From: Phallus indusiatus
Taxonomy: Eukaryota > Basidiomycota > Agaricomycetes > Phallales > Phallaceae
DNA: 64,000 nt
Assembly: GCA_027605045.1 (NCBI GenBank)
Contig: JAQFWX010000004.1
Location: forward strand, 2,862,683 to 2,926,682
Direction of reading: 5' to 3'
Shown here piece after piece: positions 23,616 to 36,600 of the stretch. The translations under genes were made by a program, and so were the position numbers. The notes below the pieces were generated by a model. It saw only the letters and a program-made list of their open reading frames with translations, was not told the origin of the DNA and did no database searches. Position 1 is the first letter of the stretch. Each line of letters opens with the position of its first letter.

Positions 23616-24725
23616 TCCACCACCATGTGCCCCATCCAGTGTTCTACTCTCTTTCATTCAACAATCCATCGTCCAAACCCAATAAAGTAGTCAAATGCAC
23701 CGTCGCTCAACGCTGATAGGTAGGCTAAATCATTTGGAATTATAGTACAAACTGATAAATAGTGCCAGTAAGTGATCAGCGGTGGGATGAAAATATGGTA
23801 AACCAGGGTTAATACGATAGGGGTTAAGACGGAAAATCGGTTGATGTGAAGTTCTGGACTCGCCGGCTGATTCGAGTGTAGCATTCCAGTCAACGTTTCA
23901 ACTCTGCCCTCCGTGTTCTTTTTCCTCCAAACCAGTGTCCGAAACAACCACCTCCACCCTGTAGTCATACCCACCATTGAGAACATCCTTCCCACCCTTC
24001 TGAGTCATCCAAACCCTCTTCCTTCCTTTCCTTCATCCATTGAGGCCAAATATTACTATTATGGTTTGTACTCAGGCCTCAGCTCATTGCTTGCTCCAGC
24101 ACAGACCCTTGGACTCCCTCTCGGCTCCCAACCTCTCCGGGCAGGAAAGATAGACAAGACCAATTTCGTCGGGAATGTGATCGATCTTGGTGCCAACATT
24201 CCCAGAAGCAAAATCGAGACGTGGATGTACCCTCTCCGTTCTAATCAGCCGTCCTTCAAATATTCCCAGGATCGGCTTCATCGCATCACTGGGACCATCC
24301 CAGACGAGAAAATGTGGAAACCAAATCCGAAAAATGTCGACCAACACAACGACCCGGTCATAATGATCCTCAAGCGTAGTCTCGCCACTGGTCTCACAGT
24401 TGGTCGTCTCAACAACATTCGTTCCTTAGTCAGGTACCCCTTCAAGGATCAGCCTTTAGGTGCAATGTCGAAGGAGGTTGTGGTCCTGCCCCGCGACTCC
24501 AAGTCGGGACCTTTCTCCGAACGCGGGGATTCCGGATCAAGCGCTGTTGATGGTGCGGGAAGGTTAGCTGGTTTACTCACGGCCGGCACCGGTGATGGGA
24601 GTGTCTCGGATCTAACTTATGTTGCATCCATCAATTTTCTAAAGAAAAGGATGTTGTTGCATGGCATGAATCCTAATTTTTTCCCTACCTCTACCCCCAA
24701 CAACCCAGGGTCATCTACAAGGTGA
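23616..24725 (+). pseudogene. Relic of an agaricomycete serine-peptidase-like (GDSGS) protein
   Basis: An open frame from about 23937 to the TGA at 24723-24725 carries the serine-protease-like motif FSERGDSGSSAVDGAGRLAG and DLTYVASINFL. Its other end reads HPVVIPTIENILPTL and SFPSSIEAKYYYYGLYSG. From memory, in this large basidiomycete family these two parts are normally separated by a long middle region holding the rest of the trypsin-like fold; here they are joined after only about 15 residues. The frame has no ATG near its start. An upstream fragment near 23616-23711 reads HHVPHPVFYSLSF and then meets a stop. This looks like an internally deleted, 5'-broken copy. It could instead be a short expressed variant with an upstream exon I cannot place. 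Confidence 0.55.
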
Positions 24726-25198
24726 AGGTCGAGTGAATTTACCTGCCAAGCCGACCGTTGCTTGAAACTTCTACTCCTCGTCGCTCGCTCATCACGGCAC
24801 TAAGTTATTACTTTACTACTTGGCAGTGGGTTTATGCTGGTACAAAACAGGGACTATGTGCGGTATGAAAATATTATTTGTTTGTAAGAATATGTCTATG
24901 TCTCGTAGATCAGCTCCTTCAATGTCCTTGGTCACATCATCATAATATACTAGTAGTACAAAAACTTGTCTTTATTCTAGACTTTCCAGTCCATACATTG
25001 TGTAATCGTCTTAACAGAAACCCTACATCAACCTTGTCTGAAAAATTAACAATTCCGTACCCAAACACCCTCGAGTTATCTGGTTCAGCGTTGGTTCAGC
25101 GTCGCAAAATCCGGCAGTGAACCAAGGTGAACGGTAGTATCAGTCACACGCATGTCACCTAGACATTTTTTCACGTGAATCTTTCTTTTACTCAAAGC
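24726..25198. other. Intergenic, no gene recognised
   Basis: This lies between the peptidase relic and the acyl-CoA dehydrogenase promoter. Only short frames are present. Confidence 0.45.
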
Positions 25199-26956
25199 AT
25201 GCATCGTTTAGTATGTGCTCGAGCAGTTGGTCGAAATGTCTTACGACCTGTGCGGTACGTTCAAATTAATTAGCATATTACGGGCGTATAACGAAATTTA
25301 CTTAGTTATTTCTCTTCAACCCGATTATTAGCCTCCCAGCTATCCTCGCTGCATACCTTTACTGAAGAAGAGGAGATGCTGAGGGAGGCAGGTAAGCAAA
25401 TTCAATATCTACTATTCTGTGCATTCATATCTTTTATCAAGTTCGACGGTTTGCGACCGATGAGATTGCACCTCGCGTTCGTGAGATGGATGAAAATGAA
25501 TTAATGGCACCAGAAGTTATCAAAGGTTTATTCGAGCAAGGTGTCCGTATTATCATACCCTACTCTACTCCATGTGTGTCACTGACGATGGGTTCCTTCC
25601 TATAGCTTATGGGAATCGAGACCAGTAGCGAATTTGGAGGCTCAGAGTCTTCGTTTACCTCGGCTGTCATTGCTATTGAAGAGCTGGCGAAGATTGACCC
25701 CGCTGTCTCAGTCATGTGCGATGTCCATAATACCCTTGTTAATACAATATTCCGCATTTACGGAACCCCAGACCAACAAAAGAAGTACTTGCCCCAACTT
25801 GCCCAATCAAAGGTGAGAGCGTTTTTTTGGAGCTTCGAAATGCGTTATTACCGTGCCCGTGTTAAAAATCTTTCAAATATTGTACTATGCAGGTCGGGTC
25901 TTTCTGTTTGTCGGAGCCGGTTTCAGGATCCGATGCGTTCGCTTTACAAACCCGCGCTGAGAAACATGGTGACCATTATGTCCTAAATGGATCCAAGATG
26001 TGGATAACCAATTCATTCGAGGCCGAAATTTTCCTTGTCTTCGCCACAGTTCGTATCTATACCAAATTCGACTGTTCTTCTGGAAAAATCTTTACCTTTT
26101 GCAGGTAGATCCGTCCAAAGGATACAAAGGTATCACATGCTTCATAGTCGAGAAGGACATGGGGATTGAAGTGGCGAAGAAAGAACAGAAATTAGGCATA
26201 CGGGCTTCCTCAACCTGTACTCTTAATTTTGATGGTGTGAAAGTACCTGTGGAAAACGTAATCGGTGGTGAAGGAAACGGATATAAGGTACTCCACGCTG
26301 TCAGCCCAAAAAGCCTACATCATCAGTTGACGCATATGCTAGGTTGCCATTCAAATTTTAAATGAGGGGCGTATAGGTATTGCCGGTCAAATGGTTGGCC
26401 TAGCTCAGGGTGCATTTGATAAGGCAGTTCCGTACACGCTCCAAAGGAAACAGTTCGGAAAACTAGTAGGCGAGTTCCAGGGTATGCAATTTCAGCAAGC
26501 AGAGGCTGCTGTTCAAATAGAAGCTGCTCGATTATTGACATACAACGCGGCCCGATTGTGAGTTTGTTACGCCTGATCATTCTCATCAGTTGTGTCTCGA
26601 ACAAAAGCCAACTTTATTTTTTATTTTTTTTCACTTCTTTTTTTCTTACAGGAAAGAAGAGGGGAAGAGTTTTGTTAAAGAGGCTGCTATGGCCAAATAT
26701 TACTCTTCGGTCATCGCTCAAAAGGTGTCCGGTGCCGCCATTGAGTGGACGGGTGGTATCGGATTCACAAGAGAAACAGGGATTGAGAAATTTTGGCGAG
26801 ATTCAAAGATAGTAAGCATATAGAACCTTCCATAAATTGACCTTGCATCGGAAGAATACTGATCGGTTATTTCATTATCAGGGTGCGATCTACGAAGGAA
26901 CCTCAAATATCCAGTTACAGACGATTGCCAAGTTAATACAGAAGGATTACATGTAG
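25199..26956 (+). CDS. Short/branched-chain acyl-CoA dehydrogenase, mitochondrial
   Basis: The gene has about nine short exons. The protein starts [20 protein letters not shown], a basic mitochondrial targeting sequence. The FAD and substrate motifs are [20 protein letters not shown] and [12 protein letters not shown], then [31 protein letters not shown] and [18 protein letters not shown]. The C-terminus has [16 protein letters not shown], whose Glu is the family's catalytic base position. The order and spacing match human ACADSB more closely than medium- or long-chain enzymes. The reaction is alpha,beta-dehydrogenation of short or 2-methyl-branched acyl-CoA, as in isoleucine breakdown, with electrons passing to ETF. 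The exact chain preference cannot be read from sequence. Confidence 0.93.
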
Positions 26957-27263
26957 TTTTTTTGATTTCTTCATTAAACAAATAGCCATCGGATATTCTT
27001 TTATCTTCACCTTGACTTTCCCAACAAAGCGTGGAGAAGCGCAGGTTCTGTGGGAATTTTCGGCCGTCCAAGGCTCCTTTTCGGTGCATGGAATATGGTT
27101 GAGCCTATGGACAATCCAGATACGGCGGTGTGATGCCTGTTGATTTTATAATGCGATGAACCTCTTTTTTTCCTCCTCATTCTCGTGTATAAATAGTGTG
27201 TATTGTCAGATTCAGGGGAAGAAAAAGAAAAAGCTTGTCTAAACGCGTCAATATTCGTCATTC
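26957..27263. other. Intergenic, no gene recognised
   Basis: This is a short tandem gap holding the 3' end of the dehydrogenase and the promoter of the amidohydrolase. Confidence 0.5.
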
Positions 27264-28790
27264 ATGTCTCTTCTCATACAATCTGGCTATGTTTTACAGT
27301 TCAATAAGGGCTCTACGCCATTGGAGCCTCAAATATCCTTTCGTGTCATGGATGTGCTGATAGAAGGCAACAAGATCGTCAAATTGGAGGAGTCCATTCC
27401 TCCTCCCACGAATGCCATCGTTATCAATGCTAGAAACCACATCGTCTCCCCTGGGTTCATTGATACCCATCGACACTTGTATGCTTTCCTATTTATTATT
27501 ATTATTAATGAATGAAGACTAAAACGAGTTATTCAAAGATGGCAAGCCGGAATGCGCGCGATTGTAAAACCGAAACCGATTGCAGACCAAACACTCATGG
27601 AGTACATGTGCAGTGTCCGCACAGCAGCGCAACCACTGTTTACCGCAGAAGAAATGCATTGGAGTCAATTAGCAGGAGCATGCGAAGCGGTTGCTTCTGG
27701 TATTACGACGGTTCTGGATCAGGCACAAGGATCACAAAGTCCTGCACATGTGGAGCGTGTTATCGACGCTACTCGACGCAGCGGGCTGCGTTCAATTTAT
27801 GCGTATTTCCGGCATGAAGTTGAGCCGTGGAATGAGTGGGGAAAGAAGCATATTGTCGAGATTGGTCAGAAGCTACGAGAGGGAGATCAGCGCATAATTC
27901 TTGGTTTAGGATATGATCCAATCGCTTGGGAGTCCCCGGAGGAGATTAAAGATACCCTTGCCGTCGCCCAAGAAGCGGGTTCTCATCTTACCACTGTCCA
28001 TTATGTTAATACACATTTTGCTCGGACATTCAGTGAAACGCACAAGTCGTCCGGAGAGGCTTTCGATTCGAATTTCGTTATCTCGCATTTCAACCATGCA
28101 ACTCCTGAAGACTGGGATCTCGTAAAGAAACTCGATGTTGGAATTGCGTGCACCCCGGAAACGGAGCTTGCAATGAGTCATGGACAATGCGTACTATTTG
28201 ACTGTGCCGAGAAGGGAGTCAAAGTCGGACTTGGAGTAGACACTCACATTATGTGCTCCGGCGATCTGTTCGGTCAGATGCGACTGGCACTGCAATCCGC
28301 TCGTTCCATTCGCAATGCACAACTTTATCTAGGGAACGATCCTTCACACCCCGCAAAGAAACTCCCACGCAAGCTGATTCACAAAGCCGAGCACATGGTC
28401 CGGTTTGCGACTCTGGGAGGAGCAGAAACACTAAACTTGGCGGATAAGGTCGGCTCAATCGAGGTTGGGAAACTCGCCGATATTATCCTTGTCTCGCTTT
28501 CGTCGCCCAATATGCTAGGAACATCACGAGAAAGCGAGTCACTCGTTTCGGCACTGGCTGTCTACGCGAACGTTTCAGACGTCAAGACGGTCATTATTGA
28601 CGGTGAAATTGTCAAACGCGACGGGGAACTGACCAAACTCAACTGGTCGGAGTTTGTGGAGCAATTCCAGGCTCATCATGCAGTTCTTGAGAGTAAGATA
28701 AGAGAGGCTAGTGCTAAGGTTGATTGGGAAGAAGCCTTTGTAGGTTTGAGGGATTCGTGGTATATAGGTGCCGAACGCGTTGTCTCTTGA
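27264..28790 (+). CDS. Amidohydrolase of the AtzA/TrzN-like metal-dependent hydrolase family
   Basis: Two exons join across a short intron at about 27479-27539, giving DTHRHLWQAGMRA. The first exon carries the N-terminal beta domain (MSLLIQSGYVLQF, DVLIEGNKIVKLEE) and the metal site IVSPGFIDTHRHL. The second carries GITTVLDQAQ, HFNHATPEDW, the GLGVDTHIMCSGDLF region with the conserved Asp, and the closing LNLADKVGSIEVGKLADIIL. It therefore has the composite-domain amidohydrolase fold (COG0402-like), near 480 residues. Members hydrolyse amino or chloro groups on ring compounds. The substrate here is unknown, since guanine deaminase and atrazine-type motifs alone do not settle it. No targeting sequence is seen, so it is probably cytosolic. 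Confidence 0.88.
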
Positions 28791-28874
28791 TGAGGAAGGT
28801 GACGGCGTGTGCGGGGTTCAGTTTTGGTCTTTATATTTATAGAGTTAAGATAAATCTTATATTGTATTATGCAA

Positions 28875-30287
28875 CTAGGGACTCGACTGTTTATATATGA
28901 ATAATATCAAGGATTCGTAAACAGCCCAGGCAATAGCAGAGCTAAACACTTTTTTGGTCAAACGTAAAGATATTCCATCCAGGAAGCCTTTGAAGCCCCG
29001 ATCCTATCATATAATGAGAAAGGGAAGCTTTCTGTGTAAGAAAGCTATAATCATTACCTTCAAAATTGTTTTGACGGTGCTTCTGAAATTCAGGTATTGA
29101 TTATCGTTTCTAACCTGCAAACGTGTCTTCGAGATGAACAGTGGTTAGACATTGAGGTTTTCACGAAACGAAAATCACATTATACCTTTATAACGTCAAA
29201 GGGATGCGTAATTGTCGTTGCCAGAATACCTGCACCAGCTCCTGAAATTCCACTGACAAGCATGGCAGAAGGTGGTGAACCAATCAGGGAAGACATAGCT
29301 AAGAATATGATGTCAGTATATTTTTTTTGCTAAATGCGATGTGTCCTCACCTATTTCGCGTTTAATTTGCTCGTATCCTACCAGAAAGATACCTGCATAT
29401 GGTGCGTCGCGAGCGGCTGAAGCAGCAGCGCCTCTGAAGATGGCAGATGGTCCCGAGGTAATGATAGACTTCACGGCGCCCCAGAGAGATCGGTATGTAT
29501 ACAGATCGCTCTAAATTAAAAACCAAAATAGTGGTCAAGTACAACCCTGATTGCGGCCGATTCACACAAGTACTTCATAGCGGGCTTTCAAAACGGTGAA
29601 AGGATTCAATAAAACGCCAACAGTAGATCTTGTCTAAAGGGAAATTAGAGATACGTGCCTTGAAAATAAACGGGAGTTTACTAACAAAGGCTCCTGCTAA
29701 GAGATTTCCTTGAATAGTCAAAACAGGCAGGGCTGAAGAAGATGAAAGCGGCTTCTTTGAGGAATCATGTACAGCGAAAAAAGGTGCTTTGACCATTAGA
29801 GACCGCACATGGTTGAGGCTTGACATGTATAACGCCACGCCTGGTACGTTTCTGGGAGTGGAAATATGTGCTAGCTTTGAAAGCGACAGAACGAAGAATA
29901 CCTTGCAAGAGTCGGTAATGTACCCCTCCATAATCCCAGAAACCCGTCTGATGCCAAAACGTCTCGGGTAATTCTCAGCAGGCCTGGCGGTGGTCTAGGA
30001 TGCGTAAGATAAATGTTGGAAGTAGAAAGACGCGAGCATGCTTACCTGCAAAGATCATTGCTACCCTGTTGCACGCGAGTCTTTATAAGATCGACTGCAA
30101 TTTTAAAAGACAAATGTTTTGATAAATAAAACTCAATAAACACTGAAAAAACCGACATACATGGTTGCAAACATATTGAGGAAGCAAACCCGGATAGAGC
30201 ACCTAAGCTTGAATAAGAACGATGAATCTACAAGCCTTTCAAGACGAATACACTTGTACCTGAGACGAGGTGTTGGCTGAAGCTCAT
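28875..30287 (-). CDS. HEM25: Mitochondrial glycine carrier (SLC25A38/HEM25)
   Basis: About nine small exons, beginning at an ATG (30285-30287), give three mitochondrial-carrier repeats. The first has PFDLIKTRVQQ, the second PFTVLKARYE and the third HPFDVIKVRN, each the PX[DE]XX[KR]-type signature. Other SLC25A38-like marks are LWRGTLPTLARNVPGVALY, RDAPYAGIFLVGYEQIK and GFLDGISLRLTKK. The protein sits in the inner mitochondrial membrane and imports glycine for heme synthesis in yeast and vertebrates. The second-repeat Asp is Asn (NPF), as often seen in this carrier. The stop TAG lies at 28875-28877. Most exons are under 150 bases. Confidence 0.88.
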
Positions 30288-30360
30288 AGGCGCTTGTTGT
30301 ATACAGTGTACATATTACAAAGCAAGATTACATAACCACAATGATACAAACGATTACAAT

Positions 30361-31176
30361 CTAGGCGACGATGCTTTTCGCTATGGTATAAGTGACAGCC
30401 GTGTTCTCGGTGAGTCTGTCCAACTCCACTTTGTTGACACGCTGTAGACGCGGATCCCCGACCATGTGATGGTACTTGTACGAAGAGAGGAATGTTAGAC
30501 AGTAGAACGGTGTCCCCAAGTTTTCTTCTTTCTCACCTGACGAACAACATGATAATCGGAGTACTTTGCTATATCGACGACGGGTGTTAACTTTCCGTCC
30601 ACGATTTCATTCAAGGACGTAAGAGTAACACCGGCGTCGAGAGACGAAGGTCCGATTTTGACAGCGATTAGGCTCGTAGTTGTGTTTGAAATGCCGTACC
30701 GCGATAAGGCATCTTTGACCTTGTAATAGTTACAATGACAATACAAATGATGATATCAAGATTATGATGTTACAGATAAAAATCAATGCGTCCACGTACA
30801 GATTTTCCAGGGCTCAAGTACCACAAGATCTCAGTGTTCAAAGACCTCGAAGCCATTCTGTGCTGTGCACACACCAGCGTGGCCTGGGTGACTGCTGCCT
30901 TGATGTGAATATGGCTAGCCACCTTTCCAATTTTTTGGTTGATATGATAATTATTTCAATTGAGTTCGCGTGATCGACAGTATTATTACTCACGGCTTTT
31001 GCATCGATGAACGCAAAATTGAGTATCGCTCGTTCCCGATCTCCTTCCGGCCCTTGAAGCTGGAACGATGCCTGAAGACGTTTTGTGAGTTCAGCGGCGT
31101 TGGTCACTTCGGTGAAGAATGCGATGTGCGCCAGTGAGATCTCTTCTGGATGGTACGCAAACTCTAGCCTCTCCAT
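30361..31176 (-). CDS. CGI121: EKC/KEOPS complex subunit Cgi121 (TPRKB)
   Basis: Four exons join in frame. The protein begins MERLEFAYHPEEISLAHIAF and continues with LNFAFIDAKAVASHIHIKAA, then RMASRSLNTEILWYLSP and RYGISNTTTSLIAVKIG. These match the Cgi121/TPRKB fold, including the S-L-x-x-E-I-L-x-x-L-S-P motif. Cgi121 is the small KEOPS subunit that binds tRNA and Bud32/PRPK in the making of t6A37. The stop is at 30361-30363. Its 5' end lies only 110 bases from the PDI-like gene on the other strand, so the two likely share a promoter. Confidence 0.9.
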
Positions 31177-31286
31177 CGTGCATCACTAGCACTTGAGATC
31201 GTCGTCAGGTTATGTAATCAGATCCGAGCTTGGCACCAAAGGGCTCCGAGAGCACTGCCGTGTCACGTCCTTGTCTTCTCATTATT
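31177..31286. promoter_or_regulatory. Compact divergent promoter (CGI121 / PDI-like)
   Basis: Only 110 bases separate the two start codons on opposite strands. I see no clear TATA box. Confidence 0.5.
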
Positions 31287-33426
31287 ATGCTTGTTTCTCC
31301 CCTCATAGTTTTTTCGCTTATTTTAGCTGGGACAGCGCTACCTGTTGAGAGCGCAGAAGACCTGCGTGAATTAACATCAGCCGACTTCACTCAGTCTATC
31401 CAAGAAGGCGTCTGGTTCGTTTTCATCATTCAGGACTGCTAAGCTTGACATGATCAAACCTGTCTTTCCAGGTTTATCAAGTTTTATTCCCCAAAATGCG
31501 GTCATTGCAGAGCGTTTGCGCCGACCTGGGAAAAATTAGCTCATTACGTTGGTGCACAGTCGAATCCTGGCATTTCCTTGGCTGAAGTTAATTGTCTTGC
31601 GCAAGGAGGTGAGTTAGTCTAAATGACTAATTATATACTTGCGGTAATGTTCATTTGTGACACTTGATTTTTTCAGATTTATGCCATGAACAGAGTATAC
31701 GCGCATGGCCCACATTATTTATTTACGAAGATGGTGTTCAGAAAAAGGAGTTCTCTGGAGACCGTGAATATGAACTGTTAACACAATTCGTCGACATCAA
31801 TGCACGTAAACCGCCTCCACCCCCGCCCCCGTCTCCACCAAAGCATCACTTGAATCCTGACGGGAAGACAATCTCTTTAAATTACAACACATTTCACTCG
31901 CAGATTGAGAACGGTCCTATTTTCGTCAAGTTCTTCGCGCCCTGGTGTGGATACTGCAAAAAACTGGCACCTAGTAAGTCTCATTTGGTGACGTATTTTG
32001 GTGTTTTATTAACTTCATTTCGAGTTTGGGTCGATTTTGCTTCGGAAATGAAGGGAAAAGTGACAGTGGCCGAAGTCGATTGTGACGAGCAAAAAATACT
32101 CTGCAAATTGCAAAAAATCAAGGGTTACCCGTCAATCTTTTTGTAAGTCGTTTTTAATATATTTTGGACTAGCTTTTCATTCTTCTGTCACAGATATCAA
32201 CACGGTCAAACGATAGAATTCTCTGGTTCTCGAACATTGGATGCTTTGAGAAGTTTCGCAGATGCTGCCTTGGCACCGTATGTATTTGTTGGCATCAAAA
32301 GCGTAGACGCTCTCTGATTTTATATTGTTATAGACCATTGTCAAGTGTATCCGCTGCAGAGCTAGAGCAAAGAATCAGAGACCATTCTGTTGCATATGCA
32401 GTCGTTCATGAGACACTCACTGATTCCATCCGGGTATGCTTTCTTATATGTGTCAAAAGTTAGCAATACTGAGTTATTTCGCAAGGAATTAGTAGAAGAA
32501 GCATCTAAGCCTCTACATGGCACTCCACCTATCCTATCAATTCAGGTCTCTCCGCATCTATTGACCTCTCTTGACCTACCCAGTGACCAACACCTTCCTG
32601 TTCTTGCATGCTTCAAAGACCACTCTCTACGAAATTTCGATAGCCTTACTCTATCGTCTCAAATCAAAGAAGCTGAAATTTCAGATTGGCTAACTCAACA
32701 CTCGCTTCCGTTAAGCACTGAACTCGACGCCGAGAACTTTGTTTCGATTATGGGAAGTCCATCGGCTTCGCCTCCTACTGTACGGCGGCTGGCTGTCATC
32801 GCCGCAGTCAACCAGCAAGACTTTGCAAACATTGAGGAACTCCGGAAAATAGCTAAATTATGGCTTCAAGAAAACAAACATTTGGATGGTAAAGTAGTCT
32901 TTACCTGGATGGACCGCGAGAGATGGGCAAACTGGTTAAAAAGCGCATATGGTATCAAAGCTGGATCGGAAGCCGTAGTTGTGCTGGTTGATCATAGTGT
33001 AAGTCAAGTTTGTGAACGCAATGATACACATCGTCCTGAATATGATTGTAGGAACTTCTATATTATGACCAGTCGCCTACGGGAAAGAGCATTGAATTGT
33101 CATACGAAAGTATTAACGAAGCCTTGGAAGCTGTCCGTCAGGGATCCCTTAAAGCTAAACATACCGAGAATATCTTCGAGAGGTTTGCAAGAGTGAGTTT
33201 TCATATTCTCTTGTCAGATTTCATGTAATTTAACGATTTGCTACAGCAACTTCATAATAAACTCCAAAACTTGGGTGATGCCATATCAGCGCATCCAATT
33301 CGTGCTGTATTCGTTTTCTGTCTATTTATCACGGGAATTTTCTACGTCATCAAACGAATTGTTGACAATGATGCTAAGCGGTATGGATCTATGCATCCGA
33401 ACAACAAAGGAACGCGATTAGATTAG
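31287..33426 (+). CDS. PDI-like ER membrane protein with two thioredoxin domains
   Basis: The ATG at 31287 begins a signal peptide (MLVSPLIVFSLILAGTALPV). Longer frame to the left begins with TTG, so this ATG is preferred. Two thioredoxin domains follow, with active sites FYSPKCGHCRAFAP and FFAPWCGYCKKLAP, joined by a proline-rich linker (PPPPPPPSPPK). The later part, with DRERWANWLKSAYGIKAGSE, resembles the inactive thioredoxin-like domains of PDI relatives. Near the C-terminus is a single membrane helix (AVFVFCLFITGIFYVI), then a basic tail without a KDEL. The architecture resembles TMX3-type transmembrane disulfide isomerases of the ER. It has about eight exons. Confidence 0.9.
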
Positions 33427-33678
33427 TTATTATATATGTATGTATTTTCATCTATGCGACAGTGACAACAAGTCTCGTCCGTAATCATTGTTTTTGTCTA
33501 TTACAAGCCTTCCTTCATATACTTTTAGATTGGGTCGATTGGGCTAGATAATAAAGTACTAATAAATGTTGGAGTGGGGGATGTGCGTGCGGGACAGTAT
33601 AATACAATGGTTCTGTGATGATACACCTAGGTTGAAAATAACAAAAAAAAATCAAAAACGAGAGTATGCTGTGTGATG

Positions 33679-36600
33679 TCAATCTGTGCTTGGAGGAGTC
33701 GAAACCACAGACGAGTGTTTCTGGGTTTCCGGAAGATTCACAATATCTTTGATGCGCTGAACGACCAGTACCGGATATAATCTGATCAACCGTTAGGTTG
33801 CACGCTTTTTTTTCATTTAAAAATGATTGTCTCACCTTGATTCCATTCTTCGAATGAGTTCTTGAACACGTTCGTGCTCACCCACACCAAGTTCGGCTCT
33901 GATCATGGCTTCCCAAGTAGAGGGCTTCAAAGAAAGCAGTTATAACGTGACCAAACCATTGACGAGTGAATATACATACCTCTCTGTAAATTACCGTAGG
34001 ATCCCGTAATTGAGGGTGCGACGGACTTGGATTTCCTTGGTAATTATGATTAAACGGTGCCGCTTTACCCATTGGAGGATCTTCCATCGATTCAAAAGTC
34101 TCGCGAGCACTGAAAATATCTCCAGCGGCCGCATAACCTTTAATTATGGCGTTTGCAACGTAGGCAGTTGGACGAACATGTGCTGCACGTAAACGATTGA
34201 GATACATTGGAATGAGATCCGGTCGTTGGTGCGTAGAAAGGACTTCTAGTAAAGCTTCATAGACGACAGCATCGGGTAACTTGGTTCGTGATCTCGCGGT
34301 CGAAGGATGCTTTTCAATTGATTCGAAGATACCGATTGCCCGAGCCAAATCTCTTGCTACGCAGCCGTAAACGTTGATTAATGTCGCCCAATGAGTTCCC
34401 TGGATTTCAATGGAATGATCCTGAGAAATCTTGTCGAAAACTCCTTGCATGCCTTCCAGATCGACTGGTTCCGTCCTTCCATAGATATCGAGTAAAAGCT
34501 AATAAAAACGGCTGAGCGAATATATAAGATACGATTGCCTGATAACAATTACCTTGTATGTATGTTCCGTCGGGCGAACATTATCCCTTGCCAAGGCGTT
34601 GTAGTAGTACAATGCACGTTCACGATCCGGTTTCGTGTAGATGTACATTTGCATCATGGTGTTGTATGGAGGTGCTCGGAGTTTATATTTCGGCGACGCC
34701 AGCATCTCTTCAAAGAAGGCTTCTGCGCTCGCAACATCGCCGACTCGACAGGCAGCAGCAATGATCGCACCATATGTGACGGAAGATGGAACGACACCTT
34801 GATCCTTCATCTGCTTGAAGATGCTTAATGCATGATCCGCGCGTCGAGCCTTGGCCAGTTTGGAGATGATCGTGTTGTACATGAAAATATTCGGCTGAAC
34901 TCCTCGTGAAATCGCATCTTCCCAGTATAAAAGAGCGTTGGCAGCATCGTCGGTGGTATCCTTGGTATGCGCAATGAGGGCTCCATAGGCGTCCGCTGAA
35001 GGCACGCCTCCGGCATCAATAATTCGGATTCGATGGACGTTGGCAGACTCCACGTCACCGCCATGAGCTAGCCCAATGATCATTTGATCTTCTACTACGA
35101 ACCACCCGGCAGACTGCCATCTCTTCTGCCTCTCCAAACTCGCGAGGGCACGTTGAGCAGCACCGTATAGCTCGTGAACTTTGTCAAGGCGCCCCAATCG
35201 GCCCATACCGCCGATGAGACGACCCAGACACTCTGGGCTTGGGTAAATGCCTCGCTCCGCTCCAGCGACGAATCGTTCGTAAGATGTAGTAACACTGACG
35301 TGAGGGTTTGACGGATACCACTCGTCGATGAACCGAGAATGATACATGTCAATGTGGATTTCAGGAGTTCCTTCGGCGAGGGAGACAGCGGAAGGAGGCA
35401 ACACGCCCATCTGGCAGCCAGACATGTTGTCCGAAGTGGTAAGACCTGGAAGCTCTAGTAAAGAGGCGAACTTTGGACCCAACTCCTGTAGTATTTCAAT
35501 AGACTTATCACGGCCCTGGGTAGTTACAAACGCTCGTCCTATTCTTCGTTGCAGAGGGACAGTCAACCTAGAAGAATCGAAGTCGGTGTACGCATAGTCT
35601 CTCAATAGCGAAAGTAGGCCTGGGTATTCGAAACCGGGTATTTCGGGTAAGTCGTCGTTAACATTTACATCACTTGCACCATCGTCGCTTCGGGCTTCCA
35701 CAGCATCCATCGGTGGCATCTCTATAGATAAGAACGCTTTGAGCAAGATAATCTGTTCTTCTGAAGAGAGCTGGATGTCGTCTCCGCGACGTTTAGCCTC
35801 GTTATAGCACTGAATGTAAAGTTTTCCAAAGTACCCATTCGGCCAGATAGAAAACCGGTCAGCCAGAAGAGCTAGACGGAGGGCCTGGTGGACGGGTAAT
35901 ATTCGCATAGGACCAGACTTATCCGGGAAAAAGATAATTGGATATAAAGCACGAATGAGCTTGCGAACACCTTTCAAACCGATAAGAGTTTGTGCTGCGG
36001 TGTGAGTACCATCAGATTCCCGAGCGAGCAGAGTTTTTTGTTGGCTGACGGCTCGTTCCTCAATCAGATCGATGGCCATGTTCACTTTTCCTTGATCGAG
36101 CAAGACGGCGATGAATTCGATGAAGTTGGTTTGGGTTTGTACTTGGCTCTCAATGGGCTGATTGGGACCCGCATCGACTGTGTGTTCGAGCACAAACTCT
36201 GTCAAAGACTTGATAGTGGCCTCACTGACGTTCGGTACCGCGAGAGCGTTGAGGTTAGCACGATGGACTAGGAAACGATCCTTTGGACGAATAGTAAGCC
36301 CGTCTTGTTCCGCGGTCCCCAGGAGCTTGATCCAGAGATCGTTCAACTCTTCAACTTTCCCAGCCCGAGCCAGAGAATAGAGCATAATGATCCAAGACTG
36401 TAGGTCAGGACGCGGTGGACTCGATAGAGCGATGAACGGATCCTTGACAACCTCTGTCTGATTGAGGAGTTGGTTAAACCAAGAAAGCGCACTATCTAGA
36501 TCACTGAGTTTGCAGAAGCCTTTGATAAGGGCAGTGTATGTTAGCGCGTTGGGTAGAGGTGGATCCGTCCATAGGTAATTATGTCCCAAGGGTGTGCTCA

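Noticed and set aside
31230..31286. Longer start for the PDI-like protein
   Set aside because: It begins with TTG, and the ATG at 31287 starts directly at a normal signal peptide.
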